Source of the DNA: CAVOOW01 sp963697675
GTDB taxonomy: Bacteria > Actinomycetota > Actinomycetes > JACCUZ01
Assembly (NCBI GenBank): GCA_963697675.1
Contig: CAVOOW010000006.1
Span: 1,488,001-1,552,000 of the forward strand
Length of the DNA: 64,000 nt
Direction: 5' to 3'
The notes under the pieces were generated by a model. That model was not told the DNA's origin and made no database searches. It saw nothing but the letters and a program-made list of their open reading frames with translations. The position numbers and the translations under genes are program-made. This document shows, in pieces, positions 35,797-44,496 of the stretch (the first letter of the stretch is position 1; each line of letters begins with the position of its first letter).

Positions 35797-36541
35797 TCAC
35801 GACGCGAAGTCGGGGATGTTCCCTCGTGCCGAGTCGCTGCGGCCCTTCGGCTCCTCCCAGTCCTCCTGCCGCCCGAGGGCCGTCAGATCGAGGAAGTAGT
35901 AGGAACCGCCGGTGCATTCGAGCCCGCGCGCGTAGTGGGAGTACGTACGGAACACACGTCCGTCCATCTCGAGGAAACAGCTGCGGCCGGGCATGTCGTA
36001 CGGCTGATCGGCGGTCTTCATGCTCTCGTGCCCCATGGCGGCGTACTCGTCGAGAGAGCGGAAGTTGAACTCGTCGAAGCCTCGGGAGGCATCGATGGTG
36101 ACGCCGAAGTCGTAGTTGAAGTCACTCTCGCCCGAGGAGTACCAGGGGATCTGCCAGCCCCGCTGGGCCTTCCATCGCTCGAGCTTGGCCAGTGGCGCCC
36201 GCGAGACCATGGCGTACGACGTGTCCCGGGTGTGCAGGTGCTCCAGAAAGCCTGCTGATATTTCGTCGGTGCCGGCGGTGCAGCTCGGGCAGCCGTCCTC
36301 CCACTCCGGGTGGAACATGAAGTGGTAGATGATCAGCTGCTTGCGCCCCTCGAAGAGGTCATGCAGCGACACCTTGCCGTCGGGGCCGTCGAACTCGTAG
36401 TCCCTCACCTCGACCATCGGCAGCTCGCGCCGTTCGGTGTTCAAGCGGTCGCGCTGCTTGGTGGCCTCCTTCTCCTTGACGAGCAGCTCCCTGTCGAGCT
36501 GCGACCCATTCCTCGTGGGAAACGATCTTCGGCAGGTTCAC
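35797..36541 (-). CDS. DUF899 thioredoxin-like protein, one frameshift
   Basis: About 247 residues after correction. The start is GTG 36541, with GAGGAG 6 nt before it, reading NLPKIVSHEEWVAAR. An extra G in CAGGGAG (36489-36491) shifts the frame before ELLVKEKEATKQRDRLNTERRELPMVEV, the family's N-terminal helix. The body has LHDLFEGRKQLIIYHFMF, a CxxC in DGCPSCTAGTDE, then WYSSGESDFNYDFGV and SCFLEMDGRVFRTYSHYARG. DUF899 proteins have a thioredoxin fold of unsettled function. A second copy lies at 54166. It is divergent from the small protein at 36723. Confidence 0.88.
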
Positions 36542-36722
36542 GGTTGTCTCCTCGTGGGTCTCGGTTTCTCCTGATATAGACCGCTTGGCCGCCAAGACTC
36601 ATCGGTGATAGGCACGAGCGGCGGGACGTGCGCTCTCGTCGCGAAAGGCGGCTGGGAATTCACCACATCAATCACCACACCTGATGATCCCCGCTCACCA
36701 GGTCCGCTCCTACGTTCCGATC

Positions 36723-36998
36723 ATGAACGAAACACACGCACCGGGTGGCAGGTGGCAGGAAGCCGGACGCTACGAGATCCGCCTCAAGGGCCATCTCGGG
36801 ACCCGATGGGCCGCCTGGTTCGACGGGCTGAGCCTCACTCACGAGAGCGACGGCACCACCACCATCCACGGCCCGATCGTCGACCAGGCCGCGCTGCACG
36901 GCGTGCTGCAGAAAGTCCGCGACCTCGGCCTACCCCTGGTCTCGGTCACTCAGGTCGACCTCGACCAGCCCGACGCGTCCCTCATCGACCCGCGATAA
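36723..36998 (+). CDS. Small conserved-looking hypothetical protein
   Basis: 91 residues, soluble, reading GRYEIRLKGHLGTRWAAWFDGLSLTHESDGTTTIHGPIVDQAALHGVLQKVRDLGLPLVSV. The codon bias is typical coding actinobacterial, and the alternation of strands and helix suggests a compact alpha/beta (ferredoxin-like) fold. It lies 32 bases upstream of the MMPL gene and is probably cotranscribed with it. Similar short proteins ending in a VxxVDLD-type tail often sit near transporters and regulators in actinobacteria, as far as I recall. Function unknown. Confidence 0.75.
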   Translation: MNETHAPGGRWQEAGRYEIRLKGHLGTRWAAWFDGLSLTHESDGTTTIHGPIVDQAALHGVLQKVRDLGLPLVSVTQVDLDQPDASLIDPR

Positions 36999-37030
36999 GC
37001 GCTCACCCCACTCACCAGAAGGAGACTGAC

Positions 37031-40000
37031 ATGAACAGGTTCATCAGGCGCATCGCGGACGTGAGCGTTCGGAGGCCGTGGCTCACGATCGCCGCGTGGG
37101 CGGTCACGGCGGCCTTCGTGCTGGCCCTGGCCGGCGCGTTCGGCGGGGCGCTCGTCGACGACTTCGTCGCCGCCGGCAGCGAGAGCGACCAGGGCAAGGT
37201 GCTGCTCGAGGAACGTTTCCCGGATGCCGCCGCAGGCAGCGCACTGGCGGTCTTCGCCGTCGCTGAGGGCGCGAAGCTCAGCAGCCATCGCTCCGTCGTC
37301 GAGTCCGCGCTGTCGCGGGTCGCCGGCGTCGACCACGTCACCAAGGTGGGCGACCCCTTCGAGGGCGGCACGGTCTCCAAGGACGGTCGCATCGGCTACG
37401 CGGCGATCACGTTCGACGTGCCACCGCAGGACCTCGGCCCCGCAGCGGTTTCCGCGGTGGCCGACGCGATCGCACCGGCCGACACGGACGGACTGTCCGC
37501 AGAGCTCGGCGGTGACGCCGCGTTCATCAACGCCAAGTCAGAGTCCTCCGGCGCCGAGGCCATCGGCCTCCTCGCGGCGCTGGTCGTGCTGGTCGTCGCC
37601 TTCGGCACCATCGTTGCCGCCCTGGTCCCGATCGCCCTGGCGCTCGTGGCCGTCGCCACCGGCCTGGGCAGCATCTTCCTGCTGGCCAGCGCGATGAACG
37701 TCTCGACCGCCGCACCGACGATCGGCGCGATGATCGGCCTCGGCGTGGGCATCGACTACTCCCTGTTCATCACCGCCCGCTACCGCGAGAACCGCGCCGC
37801 CGGCCAGGACAACGCCGCGGCCCTGTCCAGCGCCATGGGCTCCTCCGGATCCGCAGTCGCAGTCGCCGGCGGCACGGTCATCATCGCGATGCTGGCTCTC
37901 GTACTGACCGGGGTGGGCATCCTCGTCTCCATCGGGCTCGGGACCTCGCTGGTCGTGCTCTTCGCCGTCGCCACGGCCCTCACCCTGCTGCCGGCGCTGC
38001 TCACGCTGCTCGGCGACCGCATCGACGCCGGCCGTGTGGTGGGTCGGAACCGGCCCGTCAAGCAGGCCGAGGACAGCGCCTGGTGGCGCTACGCCCACCG
38101 CGTCTCGCGGAAGCCGTGGCCGTACCTGATCGCCGCCTCGGTCGTGCTGCTCACCCTGGCCGCCCCGGCACTGAGCCTGAAGACCGGCTTCCCGGACGCC
38201 GGCGACAACTCGACGACCCGGTCGGACCGGCGCGCCTACGACCTGCTGGCCGAGGGCTTCGGGCCGGGCTTCAGCTCCCCGCTGCTGATCGTCGCCGACC
38301 TTCGCGACACCGGTGTCGACGAAGGGTCGATCCCCGCGCTGTCCAAGAGCATCGCCGCCGACCCCGGCATCGCCACGGTCGGCAAGGCGCAGGTCTCACC
38401 GGACGGCGACACCATCGTGCTGCCCGCGATCCTCACCACGGGAGCCAAGGACGCAGCCACCTCCGCGACCCTGGACCGGGTGCGGGAACTCACCCCCGAC
38501 GGGGTCTACGTGACCGGGCTGCCCGCACTGACCAACGACCTCACCAGGCAGCTGTCCGACACCTTCCCGATCTTCATCGGCTCGATCCTGACCGCGACGT
38601 TCCTCCTGCTGATGCTGGTGTTCCGCTCGATCGTCGTCCCGCTGAAGGCCGTCGTGATGAACCTGCTGTCGATCGGCGCCGCCTACGGCGTCGTGGTGGC
38701 CGTCTTCCAGTGGGGCTGGCTGGGCGGGCTGTTCAACCTCGACCGCACCTACCTGATCGCCTCGCCGCTGCCGGCGATCTTCTTCGCCGTGCTGTTCGGG
38801 CTCTCGATCGACTACGAGGTGTTCCTGCTCTCCCGCATCCGGGCGGAGTACGACGCGACCGGGGACAACGCCGAGTCGGTCGCCCGCGGACTGGCCGGCA
38901 CCGGCCGGGTCATCACCTCCGCCGCGCTCGTCATGACCGTGGTGTTCCTCAGCTTCGTCGCCGACCCGTCGCCGTTCGTGAAGATGATCGGGCTCGGCCT
39001 GGCCACCGCGATCGCGCTCGACGCGACCCTCGTACGCATGGTCCTGGTGCCGGCCACGATGGCGCTCATGGGCCGCGCCAACTGGTGGCTGCCCGGTTGG
39101 CTCGACCGCTTGCTGCCCCACGTCAACCTCACCGGCGACGCCACTCCGTCCGCAGAGGGCGCCGGAGCCGGAGCCGGTCCTGGCCGGCTAGCTGGGTCGC
39201 TGGGTCACAGTCCGAGAGCCGTCGCGCAAACCGGAAGGACGATCACCATGATCGAAGCCAAGAACCTCACGAAGAAGTACGGCGACAAGACCGCCGTCGA
39301 CGACCTCACCTTCACCGTCCAGCCCGGCATCATCACCGGATTCCTCGGGCCCAACGGGGCCGGCAAATCCACGACGATGCGGATGATCCTCGGCCTCGAC
39401 GCACCCACTGGCGGCACGGTCACGGTCGGCGGCAAGCCCTATCGCAAGCACGCCAGACCGCTGCAAGTCGTCGGTGCTCTGCTCGAAGCACGCGCGGTCC
39501 ACACGTCCCGGTCCGCGTACAACCACCTGTTGGCGCTCGCCGCCACTCACGGCATTGCGAAACACCGCGTCGCCGACGTCATCGAGATGGTCGGTCTGCA
39601 GGACGTGGCCCGCAAGCGGGCGGGAGGCTTCTCCCTCGGTATGGGACAGCGGCTGGGGATCGCGTCCGCGTTGCTGGCCGACCCCGAGACGCTCATCCTC
39701 GACGAGCCGGTGAACGGCCTGGACCCTGAGGGCATCCGCTGGATCCGCGACCTGCTCAAGGGGCTCGCCGCCGACGGGCACACCGTGTTCGTCTCCAGCC
39801 ACCTGATGAGCGAGATGGCGCTCACGGCCGACCATGTGATCGTCGTAGGCAGGGGCAGGCTGATGGCGGACATGCCTATGTCCGAGCTCATCGCGCAGGC
39901 CTCCACCAACGCGGTCGTGGTCCACTCCCCGCAGGCGGCGGAGCTGGCGGCGGCGTTCGTCGGTGCGGACATCACGGTCGCCAGCCCTGAGCCGAACACG

Positions 40001-40183
40001 CTGGAGATCACCGGCCTCAGCGCCGCGCAGATCGGCGACCGCGCTCGCGACCTCAACATCAGCCTGCACGGACTCGCCCCCAAGAAGGCATCGCTCGAAG
40101 AGGCCTTCATGGAGATGACCCGCGACGAGGTCGAGTTCCACGCCCACACCCCGACCGGCCACCACCTCAGGAGCGCGTCATGA
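37031..40183 (+). CDS. MMPL transporter read through in frame into a DrrA-type ABC ATPase
   Basis: One open frame of 1050 residues holds two modules. Residues 1 to about 705 are an MMPL/RND-type exporter: N-terminal helix, extracytoplasmic domain, two 5-6 helix bundles, with GLGVGIDYSLFI and FGLSIDYEVFLLSRI. Residues about 740-1050 are a complete ABC ATPase: MIEAKNLTKKYG, Walker A GPNGAGKSTT, signature FSLGMGQRLGIA, Walker B LILDEPVNGLD, SSHLMSE. The linker (GAGAGAGPGRLAGSLG) looks non-structural and contains a TAG one base out of frame at 39189-39191. ATG 39248 has GGAAGG upstream, so the ATPase is probably a separate gene and the fusion an indel artefact. A true fusion would be novel. AAGGAGA precedes ATG 37031. 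The ATPase partners the permease that follows. Confidence 0.85.
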   Translation: MNRFIRRIADVSVRRPWLTIAAWAVTAAFVLALAGAFGGALVDDFVAAGSESDQGKVLLEERFPDAAAGSALAVFAVAEGAKLSSHRSVVESALSRVAGVDHVTKVGDPFEGGTVSKDGRIGYAAITFDVPPQDLGPAAVSAVADAIAPADTDGLSAELGGDAAFINAKSESSGAEAIGLLAALVVLVVAFGTIVAALVPIALALVAVATGLGSIFLLASAMNVSTAAPTIGAMIGLGVGIDYSLFITARYRENRAAGQDNAAALSSAMGSSGSAVAVAGGTVIIAMLALVLTGVGILVSIGLGTSLVVLFAVATALTLLPALLTLLGDRIDAGRVVGRNRPVKQAEDSAWWRYAHRVSRKPWPYLIAASVVLLTLAAPALSLKTGFPDAGDNSTTRSDRRAYDLLAEGFGPGFSSPLLIVADLRDTGVDEGSIPALSKSIAADPGIATVGKAQVSPDGDTIVLPAILTTGAKDAATSATLDRVRELTPDGVYVTGLPALTNDLTRQLSDTFPIFIGSILTATFLLLMLVFRSIVVPLKAVVMNLLSIGAAYGVVVAVFQWGWLGGLFNLDRTYLIASPLPAIFFAVLFGLSIDYEVFLLSRIRAEYDATGDNAESVARGLAGTGRVITSAALVMTVVFLSFVADPSPFVKMIGLGLATAIALDATLVRMVLVPATMALMGRANWWLPGWLDRLLPHVNLTGDATPSAEGAGAGAGPGRLAGSLGHSPRAVAQTGRTITMIEAKNLTKKYGDKTAVDDLTFTVQPGIITGFLGPNGAGKSTTMRMILGLDAPTGGTVTVGGKPYRKHARPLQVVGALLEARAVHTSRSAYNHLLALAATHGIAKHRVADVIEMVGLQDVARKRAGGFSLGMGQRLGIASALLADPETLILDEPVNGLDPEGIRWIRDLLKGLAADGHTVFVSSHLMSEMALTADHVIVVGRGRLMADMPMSELIAQASTNAVVVHSPQAAELAAAFVGADITVASPEPNTLEITGLSAAQIGDRARDLNISLHGLAPKKASLEEAFMEMTRDEVEFHAHTPTGHHLRSAS
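39232..39250 (+). promoter_or_regulatory. Internal ribosome site and start for the ABC ATPase module
   Basis: GGAAGGA, an 8-nt gap and ATG 39248 precede MIEAKNLTKKYG, the normal N-terminus of BcrA/DrrA-type ATPases. It would give a 311-residue protein (39248-40183). It argues that the ATPase is translated on its own even though the MMPL frame runs into it. Confidence 0.65.
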
Positions 40184-41013
40184 GCACCCTCACCGCCCGA
40201 CCGCCCAGCACCTCCGACGACTCGGACGTCGTCGCGGTCGAGACCGTCACGTTCGCGCGGGTGCTGACCAGCGAGTGGATCAAGATGCGCTCGCTGCGTT
40301 CGACGACCCTGACCCTGCTCACGGGCTTCGCCCTGATGGTCGCACTTGGTTGGCTCTTCGGTTGGGCCACCAACGTGAACTGGTCCGACCTGCGTCCGGA
40401 CGAGCAAGCCTCGTTCAGCCCGATCGACAGCACCCTCGACGGCTTCAACCTGGCACAGCTCGCCATCGGAGTCCTCGGGGTCCTGCTGGTCACCGGCGAG
40501 TACGCCACCGGCATGATCCGCGCGACGTTCGGCGCCGTGCCACAGCGCTTGCCCGTGCTGTGGGCCAAGGCTGTCCTCTACGCAGGCGTGACCTTCGTTC
40601 TCATGCTCGCCGCCGGCCTCGTCGCCTTCCTCGGCGGCCAGCAGCTGCTCGGCACCCACGGGACGAGCCTGTCCGCCGACGGCGCCCTGCGCGCCATCGT
40701 CGGGGTAGCCGGCTACCTCGCGCTGATCGGGGTGTTCTCCGTGGCGCTCGGCTTCATCATCCGCAGCACCGCCGGCGGCATTGCCACCCTGTTCGCGCTG
40801 CTGCTCGTCCTGCCCATCTCGGGCCTGCTGCTCCCGGCCAGCTGGCGCGAGCACACCCTGCCGTACCTGCCCAGCAACGCCGGCGCCACGATGTTCCACG
40901 CGCACACCGCCACCGACGCCCTGTCGGCCACGGCCAGCCTGCTGGTGCTCCTGGGCTGGGTCGCGGCGGCACTGGCCGGCGCAGCTCTGGTCCTCAAGCG
41001 ACGCGATGCCTGA
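40180..41013 (+). CDS. ABC-2 type transporter permease
   Basis: 277 residues with six predicted helices: TLLTGFALMVALGWLFGW first, then LAQLAIGVLGVLLVTGEYATGMIRATFGAVPQR. That TGEYATGMIR motif is typical of DrrB/ABC-2 permeases paired with DrrA ATPases. ATG 40180 overlaps the ATPase stop (ATGA), so the two are translationally coupled and form one exporter. A Ser/Thr-rich N-terminal stretch precedes a VLTSEWIKMRSLRST cytoplasmic coupling helix. The gene is convergent with the sensor kinase, 15 bases apart. Substrate unknown; a drug or lipid is usual for the class. Confidence 0.9.
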   Translation: MSTLTARPPSTSDDSDVVAVETVTFARVLTSEWIKMRSLRSTTLTLLTGFALMVALGWLFGWATNVNWSDLRPDEQASFSPIDSTLDGFNLAQLAIGVLGVLLVTGEYATGMIRATFGAVPQRLPVLWAKAVLYAGVTFVLMLAAGLVAFLGGQQLLGTHGTSLSADGALRAIVGVAGYLALIGVFSVALGFIIRSTAGGIATLFALLLVLPISGLLLPASWREHTLPYLPSNAGATMFHAHTATDALSATASLLVLLGWVAAALAGAALVLKRRDA

Positions 41014-41028
41014 CCGTCGACTCGTGAG

Positions 41029-43108
41029 TCAGGGGCAGGGGATCTCGGCGCTGATGCGGGTGCCGCGCTCGGGCGGACTATCCACGAAGAGGCGGCCGTC
41101 GAGGGCCTCGAGGCGGTCCGCCAGCCCGCGCAGCCCCGTGCCGAGAGCGGCGTCTGCACCCCCGACGCCGTCGTCGGAGACGGTGAGCGTGGCGCGCCCG
41201 TTCGAGCGGCGGATGCTGATGGTGACGCGGGAGGCACGCGCGTACTTGGCCACGTTCGTGATCGCCTCGGCGACGACGTAGTACGCCGCCGCTTCGACAG
41301 GGCCGGCCAGCCGCTCGTTCGGCAGCTCGGTGATCTCGACCGGCACCGGTGCACGCTTCACCAACGCTTGCAGCGCGGGGCCGAGGCCGTGGTCGGTGAG
41401 CACCGCCGGGTGGATCCCACGTGCCAGCTCGCGCAGCTCGTCGAGCCCTTGGGCGAGCTGGTCCTGGGCCGCGGTCAGGGTCTTGCGGGCGGCCGGCGGA
41501 TCCTTCTCGAGGTTCACGCCGATCAGGGTCAGGTCCACAGCGAGGGCTACCAGCCGCTGCTGCGCGCCGTCGTGCAAGTTGCGCTCGAGCCGCCGGCGCT
41601 CGGCATCCCCGACCTCGACGATGCGCGCGCGCGAGGCGGCCAGCTGCTCGTAGGCGTCGGCGTTCGCGAGCGCTTGTGCGACGAGTTCCGCGAAGTCGCA
41701 CAGTCGCTGCTCGAGGCCCGCTGGCAGCGGCTCGTCGGACCGCGTCGCCGCGGCCAGTGCCCCCCACAGCCGCCCACCCACGGTCACCGGTGCCGCCACC
41801 GCCGCCTGGTAGCCGGAACGCTGCAGCGTTTCGGCTGAGGTCCCCGCTCGTGTCCTGGTAGCGGTCCACGCGCTGCGGGCTGCCGCTGCGAAGCACCTTC
41901 GCGACGACGGTGTCTCCGTCGAGGTCGAACGTGCTGGCCAGCGGAAGGCTGAGAGTGCCGTCCTCGCTCCAGCCACCGACGACCGTCGCGGTTCGAGCGC
42001 CGTCGTAGCGCAGAACACTTGCTCCGGGCATGGCGAGGAGCCGGGCGACCTCCTCGGTCACCTGCCCGAATACGCGGCTCGGCGGCGCTCCGCTCGCGAC
42101 GAGCGTGGCCATTCGGCGCAGCGCCGCCTGCTCGTCCGCGAGCGCGCGCTGGGACGCCTCGCTCTCCGCGAGCGCCGCGCCCGCCTGCGTGCGCTCGGCA
42201 GTCTCCGCCGCGAGCACCAGCGACGTGAGCGCCGAGACGGCGATGAAGAGCTGAGTCGCGAGCAGGCTGTCGGTGATCGACTCGCGCACGAACGGCCCGT
42301 CGTTCTGCGCCGTGTTCCAGACCGTGATCGAGCAGACGACGAGGACGGCCGTGGCGGCTCCGCGCGGCCCGAACCGGACCGCCGCCCACAACAGGATCGG
42401 GAAGACGATGTAGGGCACATCGCGCTGTGGCGGCAGCTCCGACAGCGCCACGAGGACGACGAGGATGGCCGTGCCCTCCACGAGCTCACGCCGGTGGAGG
42501 CCCTTGAGGCCCCCGGTCGCCCACGTGAGGATGAAAGGTGCGACCACGAGCACGCCGGCGGCGTCGCCAAGCATCCAGGTGCGAAACACCTGCCCGAGCT
42601 CGTCAGCCGAGATCACGTCGCCCAGGCGCAGTGACAACGGCCCGAACGCGGCACTGACCACCGCCGTGACCAGTGCGCAGGCGACGAAGGCGAGCACGTC
42701 GGGGACCCGATCCAGCCCGCCACGCCCAGCCGTCAGGCGGCGCAGGAGCAGCGCGCCGATCACGACCGCGACGGTGTTCCCGAGCGTCTGGGCGAGCACC
42801 GTTCCCAACGGTGTCGAGTAGTCGCCGAGGAACAGATCGCCTATCACGATCGCGGGCCACAGGCGGACGCCGTAGAGGAACAGCACGGCGAGGCCGAGGC
42901 CGGCAGGCGGCCACAGGGCGGCCACCGCGCCGTTGAGGTAGGCCAGCTCGAGGCCGATGCGGCCGGCGCCGTAGTACGCGACCGCCACGAGAGCGAGCGT
43001 CAGCACATAGAGCACTGGCCCCGCGTGTTCTCGGCGACGCAGGGCATCGAACCATTCCCCAACCGCCTTGCGGCTGGAGCCGGTTCCGCTGACGAGATGT
43101 GCGCTCAT
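41029..43108 (-). CDS. MASE1-GAF sensor histidine kinase (NarL type), one frameshift
   Basis: About 692 residues after correction. The N-terminal MASE1 region has eight or so helices (GRIGLELAYLNGAVAALWPPAGLGLA, LGTVLAQTLGNTVAVV). A coiled coil follows, then a GAF domain, the HisKA_3 box RRRLERNLHDGAQQRLVALA with phospho-His, and the ATPase domain SDDGVGG...GTGLRGLADRLEALDG. One extra G in a GGGG run (41842-41845) breaks the frame inside the GAF domain after DTSG. ATG 43108 (MSAHLVSG) has GTGAGG upstream. No response regulator adjoins it, so it is an orphan kinase here. It may sense through MASE1 and act on a distant partner. Confidence 0.86.
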
Positions 43109-43610
43109 AGCCTCACCCCGGGTCTGGGCTGCCGCTCCCACCATCGCACGGATCGCGTGAGGGGTTTCCTGAAAGTCTGGCCAAAGGTGCGCTCGCTCCG
43201 TACGGACGAGACTCCACAAGATCACTGGGCGATCCTGAATGTTCGCGCAGTCCGGTCATTCCGTCGAGGTGTTTCTACGCCGCCGACTTCCGTCAAGCCG
43301 GAGCGCGGGTGCCTGGTCGCCCGTCGAGCGGAGGTGCAAGCTGGGCCGCCGCTATCCGACCGCGGTGCTGGCAGCTGCCCTGCGACAAGCAGTGCGCAGG
43401 CGAAGAGCGGTCGCGGGATGCCGACGATGTGGGCGGTGAAGCCGCGCACACCGCATCGCAGCTGCGACGCCCGGGCATCGCCGCAGAGCTAGCGCCCGCC
43501 GCTCACCATCCACCGCAGCCCGGGTCGCCCGGCTCGACCATGGGCTGAAGACCGGATCCTGGCGGTTGCTTGACGATCCAGCTGTCGGTGCCGGATGACA
43601 CGCTGACGCT
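43109..43610. other. About 500-base gap with no convincing gene
   Basis: Lies between divergent genes: the kinase to the left and the LLM oxidoreductase to the right. Several open frames of 60-150 codons exist on both strands but have Arg/Pro/Ser-rich, low-quality composition and no ribosome sites. I find no RNA gene, and no repeat longer than chance. It should hold the promoters of both flanking genes. Confidence 0.5.
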
Positions 43611-44481
43611 GTGCGGTACTCGGTCAACGTTGCGAACTTCGGGGAGTTCGCGGCGCCAGAGGTCTTCGCAGAGGTGGCCCGCCGGGCGGAGGAGGCCGGG
43701 TGGGACGCGCTTGCTGGTCTGGGACCACGTTGTCGAGGAGAAGCAACTGCGCAGGCAGATCGCGGATCCGTGGATTCTGCTGGCCGCTGCGGCCTGGCGA
43801 CCCGACGGATCAAGCTGGGCACCGCGATCACGCCCGTGGCCAGGCGGCGGCCGGCCAAGCTGGCCAGGGAAGTGACCACCCTGGACCGCCTGACAGGCGG
43901 CCGCATGATCCTCGGCGTCGGCCTGGGTGCGCCCGTGGACGACGAGTACGGAAGCTTCGGTGACACGACCGATATCAAGGTGCTCGCCGAGCGCCTGGAC
44001 GAAAGCCTGCTCGCACTCGACCTGCTCTGGTCCGGTGAGCCGGTCACCTACCGGGGCAACCAGATCACGATCAACGATGTGGTCTTCCAACCGACCCCGG
44101 TGCAGCGTCCGCGGGTGCCGATCTGGGTCGGAGGGGTCTGGCCGAACAAGGCGCCGATGCGCCGAGCAGCGCGGTGGGACGGGGCGATCCCGGTGGTCCG
44201 GGCCGGCATCGAGACCGCACACCCGCCGGACGTCAGCGAGGTCCGGCGACCTAGTGGCATTCCTGCGCGGATGCCGGGCCGAGAACGGGCTCGCCGAGCG
44301 GCCGTTCGACATCGTCGTCGGCGGCATGAGCCCCGTGGAGCCCGCGGCCGGCCGTGACCTGGTCGGACCACTGGCCGACCTCGGGATCACGTGGTGGGAC
44401 GAGCGGATGCCGTGGGGTGATGCCCTGGACCGTGCCGAGCCGATCCTGCGCCGGATCGACCAAGGCCCGCCTCGCATCTAG
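43611..44481 (+). CDS. LLM-class F420/flavin-dependent oxidoreductase, three frameshifts
   Basis: About 289 residues once corrected. The TIM-barrel luciferase-like protein begins VRYSVNVANFGEFAAPEVFAEVARRAEEAGWDAL, continues LVWDHVVEEKQLRRQIADPWILLAAAA, then TRRIKLGTAITPVARRRPAKLAREVTTLDRL and GGRMILGVGLGAP. The breaks are an extra T at 43711-43712, a missing base near 43791-43794 and an extra G near 44245-44246. Three errors in one gene could mean true decay. However, the reading between breaks is well conserved and the net length is normal. There is no clear ribosome site before GTG 43611. Probably F420H2-dependent; substrate unknown. Confidence 0.8.
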
Positions 44482-44496
44482 CTGGGTGTCTTCGTG

